The notes: generated by a model not told the origin, from the letters alone. 64,000 bases of DNA from an uncultured Latescibacterota bacterium (GCA_958295785.1 OY282377.1:5272896-5336895), one strand, 5' to 3'. Shown: positions 1 to 8,698, counted from the first letter of the stretch. Numbers and translations: made by a program.

Positions 1-2
1 AG

Positions 3-320
3 TACTATGTGCAGGGCTGGAAACAGGAGCGCATTTATCCCGACTTTGTCGCCATGGCCGGCGAGAGTGCCGGAGTGCCGCAACTGCTGATCTTCGAGAC
101 CAAGGGCGAACACCTGTGCGGCAACCCGGACACCGAGTACAAGGAGAAAGTATTGCAAACGCTCGAAGGCGCGTTCAACACCGCCGGCGCGATGAAGGTG
201 TGCGAGGGGTCGGCCCAAAGCATCTTTCAGTTGGTATTCAGCGAACGCGAATTTGCGGAAATATCGGCGCGGTTGAAAGCGGGCTATAACTCTTCTGCGG
301 GAGAGGCGGATCGCGGATGA
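3..320 (+). CDS. C-terminal fragment of a type III restriction (Res)-like nuclease
   Basis: The reading frame is open at the window edge, so only the last ~105 residues are seen. They hold a PD-(D/E)XK-type nuclease core: YPDFVA supplies the acidic residue and LLIFETKG the E-x-K, the arrangement at the C-terminus of type III restriction subunits and related DEAD-box helicase-nucleases. The stretch CGNPDTEYKEKVLQTLE after it fits the same family. The helicase part must lie before the window. Function (ATP-dependent DNA cleavage with a Mod partner) follows from the family; no partner is visible here. The GTG at 9 is internal, not a start. Confidence 0.6.
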   Translation, partial: YYVQGWKQERIYPDFVAMAGESAGVPQLLIFETKGEHLCGNPDTEYKEKVLQTLEGAFNTAGAMKVCEGSAQSIFQLVFSEREFAEISARLKAGYNSSAGEADRG

Positions 321-490
321 AACGGATTGCGCGGATGAAAGGCAAAAAGCGAGATGTAGGAGAGTGCCCCTGTGCCCAGCCGAATGGCCGAATAGACGCA
401 CAGGCGTAGCCTACACGCATGGAAAGGCGCGAAAAAAATAAAAAAGGCCGATGCAGAGAACATCGGCCTTTTGTTATGCGTGCAGGAGGA
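321..490. other. Intergenic spacer with a repeat remnant and a terminator
   Basis: The spacer between two converging genes begins with a short version of the GCGGATGAAACGGATTGCGCGG repeat family seen again near 16.4, 20.9 and 36 kb. It ends in a hairpin terminator. No gene is seen. Confidence 0.5.
441..475. terminator. Bidirectional rho-independent terminator
   Basis: A perfect stem AAGGCCGATG / CATCGGCCTT with a 7-base loop is flanked by an A-run on the left and TTTTGTT on the right. It can therefore end transcripts from both the restriction gene (+) and mtaB (-), which converge here. Confidence 0.85.
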
Positions 491-1846
491 TTACGCACTT
501 TGCACTTGTAGGAGTTCTCGGGCGCGGTGCGGGATTGTTCCACGCTCGAACCCCGTCAATTCGCCGATGACCACGCCATCTTCAATTCGCTGCAAGCGCG
601 TATCTACGATCTGCTCGCACGCGGCACTGGGGCCTGGCGCGAGCACGCGAATGTAATTGTCTGTCAGCCCTTGTAAAAACTGCCCATTGCGGCGGTTTTC
701 AAACAGCACGGGCAAGGGCTGTCCGAGAAACCGCGCTTGAAATGCGGATACCTTTTGCCGCCCCAATTCGCGGAGCATGGCACCGCGTTGCTTTTTCACT
801 TGGGGATCGACCTGATTTTTCATGCGCGCCGCGGGCGTTTTGCCGCGCGGGGAATACGGAAACACATGCAAAAACGTCAGGGGATGCTCGGCGATCAAAT
901 CGCGCGTATTTTGAAATGCTGCGTCCGACTCGCCGGGAAAGCCCACCATCACATCGCCGCCAATGCCCACATCGGGCATGCGGTCCGCGAGTTTTTCGAT
1001 CAGCGCGATATATTGCTCCCGCGTATAGGGGCGGCGCATCGCCTTTAACACCCCATTGTCCCCGCTTTGCAATGGGAGGTGCAAATGCCGGCAAAACTTT
1101 TGGCTCGACGCAAAAAAATCGATCATCTCATCGGTCACATACGTGGCTTCAATAGAACTGACGCGAAAGCGTTCCAACCCGTCGATCTGCTCGATGGCCT
1201 CTAGCACCTGCAACAAGTTGCCCGCATCCAAATCCGCGCCGTAATCCCCGATATGCACCCCGGTCAGCACCACCTCTCGGTACCCCGCATCCACCAGCTT
1301 TTTCACCTGCGACACCGTGCTTTGCAACGTGCGACTGCGGCTGCGCCCGCGCGCAAACGGAATAATGCAAAACGAGCAAAACTCGTTGCACCCCTCCTGA
1401 ATTTTGACAAAGGCCCTCGCCCGCCCGCCAAAATTGTAAATATCCATATCCTGAAAATCAGCCGTGCGACTGCGCGTGACAAACGTGCGGCCCAAAGAAC
1501 AGGTCTGATTTATCAAATCCAAAAGTTGCACGCGCTCGGCTGTGCCGACCACCAAATCGACTTCGGGCATTTGGGCGAGGGCGTCCGGATCGGTTTGGGC
1601 ATAGCATCCCGCGGCCACCACTGTGCCCTTGGGCGAAATCCGATGTGCTCGTCGCAATGCCTTGCGCGACTGCGCGTCCCCTTGCCCGGTCACGGTACAC
1701 GTATTGACCACCGTGACATCGGCCACGTCGCCAAAGGACACCTCGCGGTATCCCCGCGCTGCGAACTGCTCGGCATACCACTGCGTGTCGTAGGTATTGA
1801 GTTTGCACCCAAGCGTGTAAAACGCAACTGTCTTTTGATCGCGCAT
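491..1846 (-). CDS. mtaB: tRNA t6A37 methylthiotransferase MtaB (radical SAM)
   Basis: Adds a methylthio group to t6A37 of tRNAs decoding ANN codons, using SAM and two [4Fe-4S] clusters. The N-terminal MTTase domain shows its three cluster cysteines (LGCKLN, NTCTV, AAGCYAQ; residues ~14, 50, 81). The radical-SAM motif CNEFCSFC sits at ~153-160, followed by a C-terminal TRAM-like segment. The length, ~451 aa, is normal. The LGCKLN-NTCTVT pattern and FxKIQEGC favour MtaB over MiaB or RimO. The frame also opens at a TTG (1867), but the ATG at 1846 puts the first cysteine at the usual position. It lies downstream of rpsA on the same strand. Confidence 0.9.
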   Translation of the reverse strand: MRDQKTVAFYTLGCKLNTYDTQWYAEQFAARGYREVSFGDVADVTVVNTCTVTGQGDAQSRKALRRAHRISPKGTVVAAGCYAQTDPDALAQMPEVDLVVGTAERVQLLDLINQTCSLGRTFVTRSRTADFQDMDIYNFGGRARAFVKIQEGCNEFCSFCIIPFARGRSRSRTLQSTVSQVKKLVDAGYREVVLTGVHIGDYGADLDAGNLLQVLEAIEQIDGLERFRVSSIEATYVTDEMIDFFASSQKFCRHLHLPLQSGDNGVLKAMRRPYTREQYIALIEKLADRMPDVGIGGDVMVGFPGESDAAFQNTRDLIAEHPLTFLHVFPYSPRGKTPAARMKNQVDPQVKKQRGAMLRELGRQKVSAFQARFLGQPLPVLFENRRNGQFLQGLTDNYIRVLAPGPSAACEQIVDTRLQRIEDGVVIGELTGFERGTIPHRARELLQVQSA

Positions 1847-2006
1847 AACAACCCATTGAAAAGGCAAAGCGTTGAGACGAATGAATGCCCCAACGCTTTG
1901 TCACCCTTCCCCCGGCCCCTCCTTGCAACGGGGCGTCCGGCTCCCACCATTTTTCGCAGGATTGGGGAATAGTTCCATAAATTGAAAACAGCTTCTAAAG
2001 CGTGCA

Positions 2007-3827
2007 TTACGCCTCTTTGCCGTCTTCTGATTCTCGCTTTGCTTCGCTGGCCTCTGCCTCGCCTTTCACTTCACCCTCGGCTTTCTCCTCTGCTTGGCCG
2101 CCCTCTGCTTCCTCCTCTGTCTCACCCTCTGTGGTTTTGCGGCGGGGGTGGGCTGCGAGGAAAGCGTCGATTTCATCTTGCTCGGCATCGCGCAACCGCT
2201 CTTTCACACTCAGCACAATTTTCTTTTGATCTTCGTCGAACTCCACAATTTTCAGCGGCAACCCGTCGCCCTCCGAGAAGTATTCTTCTGGGTGTTTCAG
2301 GTCGTCAATGCCCAGTTGCGAGGAGGGCGCAAATCCCTCGACTTGGCCTTCGAGATCGACCACCACCCCGCGTTCGAGCATGCGCGAAATTTTACCATCC
2401 ACATTATTGCCCACCGCGTAGGTCACAGCCAGTTCTGCCCAGGGATTTTCAATGGTCTGCTTGTGCCCCAAGGAAATGCGCCTGCGCTCTTTGTCGATAC
2501 TGAGCACGATAACATCCAATTCCTGGCCCTTTTTGACCACTTCGTTCGGATGGCGAATGCGCTTTGTCCACGACATATCGGAAATATGCACCAGCCCGTC
2601 GATCCCCTCTTCGATTTCGACAAACGCGCCAAAAGTGGTCAAATTGCGTACAGTGCCCCGAATCGGCGTGCCAGCGGGATATTTGATGTCCAGGACTTCC
2701 CACGGATCGGGCTGCACCTGCTTGAGGCCCAGCGAGATTTTCTGACCTTCCTCGTCCACGCGCAAGACCATCACCTCGACCTCATCGCCGATAGAGACCA
2801 GCCTGGAGGGATGGCGAACATGCTGCGTCCACGACATTTCAGAAATGTGGACTAGGCCCTCAACGCCCTGTTCCAACTCGACAAAGGCGCCGTAGTCCGT
2901 AATGCTGACCACCTTGCCTATCACCTTGTCATCAACGGTATATCGCTCTGACACGCCTTTCCACGGAGGGTCTTGCAACTGCTTCATGCCCAGTGAAATG
3001 CGCTCGCGTTTCTCGTCGAAATTGAGCACCTGCACCTCGACCTCTTGCCCAATGGACAACTCTTCGGAGGGATGCCCAACCCGACCCCAGGCAATATCCG
3101 TAATGTGCAACAACCCGTCTAAGCCGCCCAAGTCGATAAACGCACCAAAATCCGTGATGTTTTTGACCGTGCCTTCGCGCACTTGCCCCACTTCCAACGT
3201 GGCGAGAATCTGCTTACGCAGCCGGGCGCGTTCCTCTTCGAGAACCACGCGGCGAGAAACCACGATGTTTCGGCGATTTTTGTTGAGCTTGATGATGCGA
3301 AACGGGAACACCTCGCCGATAAAGCGATCAAAGTTTTTGACTTGCTTGAGGTCAATTTGCGATCCGGGCAAAAACGCCTCCACGCCGAACAGATCGACCA
3401 CAATGCCGCCCTTGATTCGGCGCATCAAGCGGCCTTCGACAATTTGGTCTGTATCGTAGGCGTCTTTAATGCGGTCCCACACCCGCATGAAATCGGCTTT
3501 GGTCTTGGACAGCACCACTTGGCCTTCTTGATCCTCAATGCTTTCCAAAAAGACTTCAATTTCCTCACCCTCCTCAATCGCGGGTGGTTCCCCAAACTCG
3601 GAGAGGAGAATCATGCCCTCAGACTTGAACCCAATATCGACCAACACGGTGTTGTCGCGGATGGACAACACGGTGCCCGTCACAATTTCGCCCTGTTCGA
3701 TGGTCTCAAACGTGCCTTCGTAGAGTTCCATCATTTCACCAAATTCCGCCTCGCTGTATTCGCTTTCATCCTGTTTATCCTGCGCGGCGAGTGCTTCTTC
3801 GGGCGAGGGAAGGGTTTTGACTGCCAT
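2007..3827 (-). CDS. rpsA: 30S ribosomal protein S1
   Basis: Binds mRNA and the 30S subunit to help initiation. Six S1 (OB-fold) repeats are readable in order: GEIVTGTV, DQIVEGRL, GQVREGTV, DKVIGKVV, GTPIRGTV and GNNVDGKI. Repeats 3-5 carry the canonical FGAFV(E/D) and GLVHIS(D/E)MSW signatures. The protein ends in a Glu/Ala-rich acidic tail (~45 residues) without S1 homology, as in several non-proteobacterial S1 proteins. The ATG at 3827 is chosen because AAGGAAA lies just upstream; the frame extends another 19 codons without a ribosome site. It sits 3' of plsC and cmk, the classic cmk-rpsA neighbourhood. About 606 aa. Confidence 0.95.
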   Translation of the reverse strand: MAVKTLPSPEEALAAQDKQDESEYSEAEFGEMMELYEGTFETIEQGEIVTGTVLSIRDNTVLVDIGFKSEGMILLSEFGEPPAIEEGEEIEVFLESIEDQEGQVVLSKTKADFMRVWDRIKDAYDTDQIVEGRLMRRIKGGIVVDLFGVEAFLPGSQIDLKQVKNFDRFIGEVFPFRIIKLNKNRRNIVVSRRVVLEEERARLRKQILATLEVGQVREGTVKNITDFGAFIDLGGLDGLLHITDIAWGRVGHPSEELSIGQEVEVQVLNFDEKRERISLGMKQLQDPPWKGVSERYTVDDKVIGKVVSITDYGAFVELEQGVEGLVHISEMSWTQHVRHPSRLVSIGDEVEVMVLRVDEEGQKISLGLKQVQPDPWEVLDIKYPAGTPIRGTVRNLTTFGAFVEIEEGIDGLVHISDMSWTKRIRHPNEVVKKGQELDVIVLSIDKERRRISLGHKQTIENPWAELAVTYAVGNNVDGKISRMLERGVVVDLEGQVEGFAPSSQLGIDDLKHPEEYFSEGDGLPLKIVEFDEDQKKIVLSVKERLRDAEQDEIDAFLAAHPRRKTTEGETEEEAEGGQAEEKAEGEVKGEAEASEAKRESEDGKEA

Positions 3828-3890
3828 ACTGTGTTTCCTTTCGTGCGCCAAAACAACGCACAAACAAAAAAGAACGACGAACAACGCCGA

Positions 3891-4568
3891 TCAAACCGTG
3901 CCGACACCTCGTGGTGATCCACTTCGGGAAGCGGGTGCGACCGTGCCGGCGTTCCGCCGCATCCGCTCGAGAACAGCGAGGTGACGCATCACCTCTTGGC
4001 TGATAAAATGGTACGCATCGCGGCGCTTGTCGGGCAATTGCTCGGGGCAAAATTGAATAGGCTCGCCAAACCGCACTTGCAACCGCCCCAGGCCGAGCAT
4101 TGTTTTCCAGATATTCACTGTACCCGAAATATATACGGGTATGACAGGGGCCTGTGTGCGATACACCAACATGCCAACCCCCGCCTTGGGGCGCAAGAAA
4201 CCGGGGCCTTTATTGCGCGTGCCTTCGGGAAAAATGAGCACGGGATCGCCGCTCTGCAAAACTTTCGTCCAAATCAACAGCGCGCTGCGGTCACCCCGGC
4301 GCCGATCAACGGGCATGGCGTGCAACTTGCGAATCAACTTTCCCAACACCGGAATGGGGAAAACTTCGGCTTTGGCAAGATACCAAAGTTCGCGCCCTGT
4401 GGCAACTCCAATCATTACGGGATCGACCAAAGAGCAATGGTTGGCCGCCAAAATCGCAGCACCAGATTGGGGAATGTGATGCCGCCCTTCAACGCGCAAC
4501 CGGAACGCGCAAACGACCAAGGCGTAGGCCAGCCACCAGCAATAGCGATAAAATGTCATTTGTGTCAT
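3891..4568 (-). CDS. plsC: 1-acyl-sn-glycerol-3-phosphate acyltransferase
   Basis: Transfers an acyl chain to lysophosphatidic acid to make phosphatidic acid at the inner membrane. The acyltransferase motif I is NHCSLVDP (HX4D). Motif III is FPEGTRN and the PVIPVYISG strand follows. A hydrophobic N-terminal segment (YCWWLAYALVVCAF) is the membrane anchor. About 225 aa, normal for the PlsC family. It lies between cmk and rpsA, an order found in many bacteria. Two ATGs (4568 and 4559) are possible starts; neither has a strong ribosome site. Confidence 0.9.
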   Translation of the reverse strand: MTQMTFYRYCWWLAYALVVCAFRLRVEGRHHIPQSGAAILAANHCSLVDPVMIGVATGRELWYLAKAEVFPIPVLGKLIRKLHAMPVDRRRGDRSALLIWTKVLQSGDPVLIFPEGTRNKGPGFLRPKAGVGMLVYRTQAPVIPVYISGTVNIWKTMLGLGRLQVRFGEPIQFCPEQLPDKRRDAYHFISQEVMRHLAVLERMRRNAGTVAPASRSGSPRGVGTV

Positions 4569-4616
4569 CCCCAAAAATCCCGCCCCTGCGATTCGTTGAT
4601 GAAGACCCCGTTCCGT

Positions 4617-5312
4617 CTATTCGTCTATTCGTCCATTTTCCCCGCGGGCAAGTGCCACAATTTGATCCACTTGTTCTTCAACCGACACCCCCGTGGTGTC
4701 GATACGCACCGCATCTGGCGCAGGCCACGCGCCGCGTTGCAACTGGGTTTGTTGGTCGCGGGCATCCCGCGTGCGAATATCGGCCAACAACGACTCAAAA
4801 TCAGGGGACTCGCCCGTTTTTTGTAAGTCTCTGAGCCGGCGGCGCGCGCGTTCGCCCGGATCGGCAGTCAGAAAAATTTTCAGTTCTGCATCTGGAAAAA
4901 TCGCCGTGCCCGTATCGCGGCCCTCTAAAACAATGCCCCCATCTTTCCCCATCGCCTGTTGGCGTGTGACGAGCACCTCGCGCACCTCCGGATGGACAGC
5001 CACGCGAGACGCAGCCTGCGAAATTTCAGACGTGCGGATGGCCTCGGAAACATTTTCACCATTGAGCAGGGTTTGCACCTGCCCATCTCGCGTTTCAAAC
5101 GCAAGATCGAGCACCTCGCCCAAGGCGGCGACCCCCTCGGCGTCATCGAGATCGACCCCGCGCTGCAATGCAACCAAACCCACGGCGCGATACATCGCCC
5201 CGGTGTCCAAATACAGATAGCCCATTTTATGGGCCACGCGCCGCGCTGTCGTGCTCTTGCCAGCCCCCGCCGGCCCATCTATCGCAATGACAATGCCATT
5301 TTTGCGTTTCAT
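4617..5312 (-). CDS. cmk: Cytidylate kinase
   Basis: Phosphorylates CMP/dCMP with ATP. The P-loop GPAGAGKST lies at residues ~13-21. The CMP-binding segment YLYLDTGAMYRA follows, then LEGRDTGTAIFPDAELKIFL and the lid RARRR. 231 aa is typical. The ATG at 5312 starts at the usual MKRKNGIVIAIDGPAG; the extra upstream frame is repeat DNA (GGGCGAGCACGG family). It heads the cmk-plsC-rpsA-mtaB run. Confidence 0.95.
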   Translation of the reverse strand: MKRKNGIVIAIDGPAGAGKSTTARRVAHKMGYLYLDTGAMYRAVGLVALQRGVDLDDAEGVAALGEVLDLAFETRDGQVQTLLNGENVSEAIRTSEISQAASRVAVHPEVREVLVTRQQAMGKDGGIVLEGRDTGTAIFPDAELKIFLTADPGERARRRLRDLQKTGESPDFESLLADIRTRDARDQQTQLQRGAWPAPDAVRIDTTGVSVEEQVDQIVALARGENGRIDE

Positions 5313-5342
5313 CTGCGTTCTTATGTGGTTGCTTTTCGCTTC

Positions 5343-5369
5343 GGGCGAGCACGGGGGCATCGCCCCTAC
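5343..5369. repeat. Dispersed 27-bp repeat, family 1 (copy a)
   Basis: GGGCGAGCACGGGGGCATCG followed by CCCCTAC. The same word recurs, nearly letter for letter, at 21137, 31365, 40867 and 62222, always between genes. The core GGGGCGATGCCCC is a near palindrome. Nothing coding is seen. Confidence 0.8.
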
Positions 5370-5441
5370 ACACACTGCTCGCCTTTTGTGTCTTTGTGTA
5401 CCCCGCTCGTGCTTTTTGTGGCAAAACTCGTCTCTTACCTT

Positions 5442-6191
5442 TCACACTAGCCCAACCTGTTCCCGCAACCTTTTGACTTCCGCTTGGGTCAGGTGCCGCC
5501 ATTGGCCTAGTCGGAGGTGTCGAGTCGTCAGGCCGGCAAAGTGCGTGCGCGTCAGGCATTGCACCCGATGGCCCACGGCCGCACACATCTGTTTCACCTG
5601 TCGCTTTTGCCCCTCGTGAAGCACCAATTCCAATTCTGTATTGCCATCCCTTGCGCGCACAACCCGAACCCGCGCAGGGGCAGAGGTGCCATCGCCGAGT
5701 TTGACCCCTTCCCGCAGCGCGGTCAAAGCCACCGCGTTGGGATGCCCGCGCATCCAGGCGCGATAGACTTTCTCCACGCGGTAGCGCGGATGGGTCAGAC
5801 GAAAAGCCAGATCGCCGTCGTCCATCAACAACAAAACCCCTCGGGTATCCAGATCGAGCCGCCCAACGGGAAAAATCCGAACATCGATGCCGCGCAACAA
5901 TTGGTAAATTGTTCGGACATGATGCGGATCGCGTGCCGACACCAGATATCCAGGGGGTTTGTGCAACAATACATACGTTTGTCGATCAACCGCACGCACC
6001 GGCTGACCGTGGACACACACGCGGTCGCCATCCGGATCGACCCGCGCGCCCGGATGCGTCACGACCGCGCCATTGATTTCAACGTTGCCCGTTTGGATGA
6101 GCCGCTCGCTCGCCCTGCGCGAAGCCACCCCCGCGCGGGCGAGAAACCGGTTCAGACGCTCTGTTTTCTCGTGCGTTTTCTCCATCGGCAT
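5442..6191 (-). CDS. rluB: Pseudouridine synthase, RluB/RsuA family
   Basis: Isomerises a specific uridine in rRNA (23S U2605 if RluB). An N-terminal S4 RNA-binding domain (RLNRFLARAGVASRRASE, residues ~11-28) is followed by the catalytic domain. There GRLDLDTRGVLLLMDDG carries the catalytic Asp, and LVLHEGQKRQVKQM is the family C-terminal motif. 249 aa is typical. Its S4-coding start lies inside the 3' end of scpB in another frame, an overlap of 113 nt. Since the S4 domain begins at codon ~11, the overlap cannot be removed by choosing a later start. scpA-scpB-rluB is a common order. Confidence 0.9.
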   Translation of the reverse strand: MPMEKTHEKTERLNRFLARAGVASRRASERLIQTGNVEINGAVVTHPGARVDPDGDRVCVHGQPVRAVDRQTYVLLHKPPGYLVSARDPHHVRTIYQLLRGIDVRIFPVGRLDLDTRGVLLLMDDGDLAFRLTHPRYRVEKVYRAWMRGHPNAVALTALREGVKLGDGTSAPARVRVVRARDGNTELELVLHEGQKRQVKQMCAAVGHRVQCLTRTHFAGLTTRHLRLGQWRHLTQAEVKRLREQVGLV

Positions 6192-6819
6192 TGAGCACCT
6201 CCGCTAATGGGCTGTCGTCGCCTGCGGTCACCCGTTGTTCTTCCTCGCGGAGCAATTCTTCCAACTCGCGGATCTTGGGCAAATCGGATAGGGTCTTGAG
6301 GCCGAAATGCTTCAAAAAATCGCGCGTCGTGCCATATAACAGGGGCCGCCCCGGCGCGTCTGACCGCCCGGAAATGCGAATCAGGCCCTTTTCCATCAAC
6401 TGCCGCAAAACCCCATCGACAGACACGCCGCGAATGTGCTCGACTTCGGCTTTGGTAATCGGTTGCTTAAAAGCCAGAATGGCGAGGGTTTCCAGAGATG
6501 CTTGGGACAGCCGCGGCGCGACTTTTTCGCGCATCAGTTGCCGAATCCACGGCGCAAATTCGCCGTGTACGGCCAATTGAAATCCGCCGGCGACTTCCAC
6601 AATCCTGAAGCTGCGGCCCGTCTGGGCGTACTCGTCATTGAGGTCATCGACATACGTGCGAATTTCCTTCGCACCCGTCTGCGGCCCCAAAACCGCGGAC
6701 AGGCGAGACGCGCCCAAGGGATCGTCGGCCGCGATCAACAACGCCTCGACCACGCCCTTGTTGCGCGCGTCTTCATCTGTTGCCAAACTCGCAATGCGCG
6801 TGTTGTCCGTTTCAGACAT
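6079..6819 (-). CDS. scpB: Segregation and condensation protein B
   Basis: Partner of ScpA and SMC in the bacterial condensin. It has two winged-helix domains: GVVEALLIAADDPLG opens the first, and ETLAILAFKQPITKAEVEHI with RGVSVDGVLRQLMEKGLI is the conserved ScpB core. The TTRDFLKHFGLKTLSDLP motif ends the second. The start at 6819 has GAGGTGG upstream and overlaps the scpA stop by 8 nt, which suggests coupled translation. The last ~35 residues form a low-complexity tail that runs over the start of rluB. Confidence 0.92.
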   Translation of the reverse strand: MSETDNTRIASLATDEDARNKGVVEALLIAADDPLGASRLSAVLGPQTGAKEIRTYVDDLNDEYAQTGRSFRIVEVAGGFQLAVHGEFAPWIRQLMREKVAPRLSQASLETLAILAFKQPITKAEVEHIRGVSVDGVLRQLMEKGLIRISGRSDAPGRPLLYGTTRDFLKHFGLKTLSDLPKIRELEELLREEEQRVTAGDDSPLAEVLNADGENARENRASEPVSRPRGGGFAQGERAAHPNGQR

Positions 6820-7594
6820 CGGCCCCCACCTCTTCGAAAACATCGCGGGGATAAACCCAAATCTCGCCATCGACGCCGGCCTGCTGAACCGCGATCTTGC
6901 CATCTTTCACCAATTCCAGCAAGGCGATAAACGTCACAATGGCAACCGTGCGATGCACACCCACAATCAGGTCGCAAAACGGAACGCGGCCTTGTCGCGT
7001 CAAGACATCGAGCACGTATTCGGCGCGCTCCTCGGTCGTCACATCGACCCGCGTGACCTCGTGAAATTCGATTTTTGGGGCGGCGTCTATCGCCTGCTTA
7101 AAAGCGCGGATCAACTCAAACAGGCTCACGGGACGAAAGCCCACGGCCTCTGTTGCTTGATGCTGTTGAATATCCGCCAAATCCATCGACGCACCGCGAT
7201 AAAAAACATCGCGGTATTCCGCCTGCTGATCGTCCATCCACGCGGCCACTTCCCGAAATTGCTGGTATTCCAACAAGCGGCGCACCAGTTCCTCGCGCGG
7301 ATCTCCTTCTTCATCCTCGGCGTCTGGATCAGAAGGCAATAACATGCGCGATTTGATCCGCATCAACGTGGCGGACATCACGACAAAATCGCCGGCAACC
7401 TCTAAGTTGAGGCGTTGCATGATCTCCACGTATTCCAAAAATTGCCGCGTAATTTCGGCAATGGGAATGTCGTAGATATCGATCTCATTTTTCCGAATGA
7501 GAAAGAGCAAGAGATCCAGCGGCCCTTCAAACAACGCGAACTTCACGCCATAAGGCGCGGCATCTAAATCGATCTGAGCTTGGGAGGTGATCAT
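6812..7594 (-). CDS. scpA: Segregation and condensation protein A (kleisin)
   Basis: Bridges the SMC heads. The N-terminus FALFEGPLDLLLFLIRKNEI followed by DIYDIPIAEITRQFLEY is diagnostic. The middle region is acidic (DPDAEDEEGDPREEL). The C-terminal winged helix ends with EIWVYPRDVFEEV. 260 aa is usual. First gene of the scpA-scpB-rluB run. Confidence 0.93.
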   Translation of the reverse strand: MITSQAQIDLDAAPYGVKFALFEGPLDLLLFLIRKNEIDIYDIPIAEITRQFLEYVEIMQRLNLEVAGDFVVMSATLMRIKSRMLLPSDPDAEDEEGDPREELVRRLLEYQQFREVAAWMDDQQAEYRDVFYRGASMDLADIQQHQATEAVGFRPVSLFELIRAFKQAIDAAPKIEFHEVTRVDVTTEERAEYVLDVLTRQGRVPFCDLIVGVHRTVAIVTFIALLELVKDGKIAVQQAGVDGEIWVYPRDVFEEVGADV

Positions 7595-7632
7595 CGCGAC
7601 TCTCTTGCTAAACTCAAGTTGTGATCTCGAGA

Positions 7633-8151
7633 CTATCTTTTGGTGGCAATTGAAGGCGCGGAGGGCGCGTTTTGTGTCTCCAAAGACTCATTGACTTGTG
7701 GCACACTTTTGGGGGCGTTAGGAGTCTTTGTCGGCCTAACCGAAAGCCATATTGAAATGATGACACCTATTGAGGTAATTACGACACCTATTGCGGTAAT
7801 CATGACCATCAGGTTGCTGTAAAAAAGCCGATCCGTATTTGCAGTTATACGCTTATCTACATCGTCAAAACGCTTGTTCATATCGTCTTTGAGTTCGGAT
7901 ATATCGGTTTTGAGTTCGGTTCTGAGTTCGGATATATCGGTTTTGACTTCTTTGACTTCAGTTTTGAGTTCGGATATATCGGTTTTGAGTTCGGATATAT
8001 CGGTTTTGACTTCTTTGACTTCAGTTTTGAGTTCGGATATATCCTTACGGATATATTCTAAATGCACCACAGTCAAGCTATCGGACGCCTCAACGCGCAC
8101 GGGCAACAAGCCCGATACGACCAGCGTGAAAGCAATGATTAAAATAGCCAT
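7633..8151 (-). CDS. Secreted/anchored coiled-coil protein with DISELKT repeats
   Basis: Not a recognised family. From the ATG at 8151 (GAGGGTG just upstream) it has a signal-like segment ILIIAFTLVVSGLL. A heptad-rich stretch built of DISELKTEVKEV and DISELKTD units (residues ~38-100) then forms a long coiled coil. A hydrophobic segment (MITAIGVVITSIGVIISIWL) and a Pro/Ser-rich tail follow. The repeats are also DNA repeats. The architecture resembles stalk proteins anchored near their C-terminus; a function is not assigned. Upstream in-frame codons to 8247 lack a ribosome site. Confidence 0.6.
   Translation of the reverse strand: MAILIIAFTLVVSGLLPVRVEASDSLTVVHLEYIRKDISELKTEVKEVKTDISELKTDISELKTEVKEVKTDISELRTELKTDISELKDDMNKRFDDVDKRITANTDRLFYSNLMVMITAIGVVITSIGVIISIWLSVRPTKTPNAPKSVPQVNESLETQNAPSAPSIATKR
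7889..8043. repeat. Tandem 21/42-bp repeats inside the coiled-coil gene
   Basis: The word GAGTTCGGATATATCGGTTT recurs five times, including two copies of a 42-bp unit that adds GACTTCTTTGACTTCAG. Each 21-bp word is seven codons, one heptad, so repeat gain or loss would lengthen the coil without a frameshift. Confidence 0.85.
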
Positions 8152-8273
8152 GTCACCCTCTTTTTTTTTTCGACAGCAGTTCATCAGCGCGTTGAAGTTC
8201 GCAGTGGTTAGGTGGTTTATTAGTCTGTAAATCAAATAATTTTCCATTTTAATTCTATAAAGGAGGCGTTATC

Positions 8274-8339
8274 ATGCCCAAACAACACATCCAACTCCCC
8301 CCCGCAGACCGAGATACCTCAACTCAAAACTTAAAATAA
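8274..8339 (+). pseudogene. Transposase N-terminal remnant (IS630-like)
   Basis: A 21-codon ORF, MPKQHIQLPPADRDTSTQNL plus Lys, is preceded by an ideal AAGGAGG 6-7 bases upstream. The opening resembles the first residues of IS630-type transposases (..IxLTPAERD..), after which homology stops. I read it as a transposase head left by a deletion; it could alternatively be a tiny peptide gene. The identification is from memory of the family. Confidence 0.35.
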
Positions 8340-8434
8340 CTTGATTTACGGAGTAGTGAGTTTCTCGTGAATTCGAATTGTGACCTTGAACTTCAGGGGT
8401 CAAGTACATTTTTGCATATCTCACTTAAAAACGA

Positions 8435-8695
8435 TCAGGAGAGGAGTTTGAAGATGGAGATCGCCAATGCCGCTGCGACAGCCATGCCGCCTAAAACGCC
8501 GCACAGAATCCAGACCTTGACACTCTGGATTTCCTCTTTGGTAGCCAAGTAATCCATGTGTGCATTTAGCATGGCTACCTCCGCCTCAACTGCTGCCAAC
8601 CGGCCTTCCTTTTCGCTACTACCACCGGAAGTCGCTTGAGCGGGCGGCTCAGGGGTGACAGAGGATGAGGCGATATTTTGGTTTTTATCACTCAT
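8435..8695 (-). CDS. Small coiled-coil protein with C-terminal membrane segment
   Basis: Not a recognised family. 86 aa: a Ser/Pro-rich N-terminus, a short amphipathic helix (EGRLAAVEAEVAMLNAHMDY) and one C-terminal transmembrane helix (VWILCGVLGGMAVAAALAIS). It is a miniature of the layout of the protein at 7633-8151. It starts 4 nt after the stop of the frameshifted gene at 8699-8961, so the two were probably an operon. Confidence 0.55.
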   Translation of the reverse strand: MSDKNQNIASSSVTPEPPAQATSGGSSEKEGRLAAVEAEVAMLNAHMDYLATKEEIQSVKVWILCGVLGGMAVAAALAISIFKLLS

Positions 8696-8698
8696 TTT

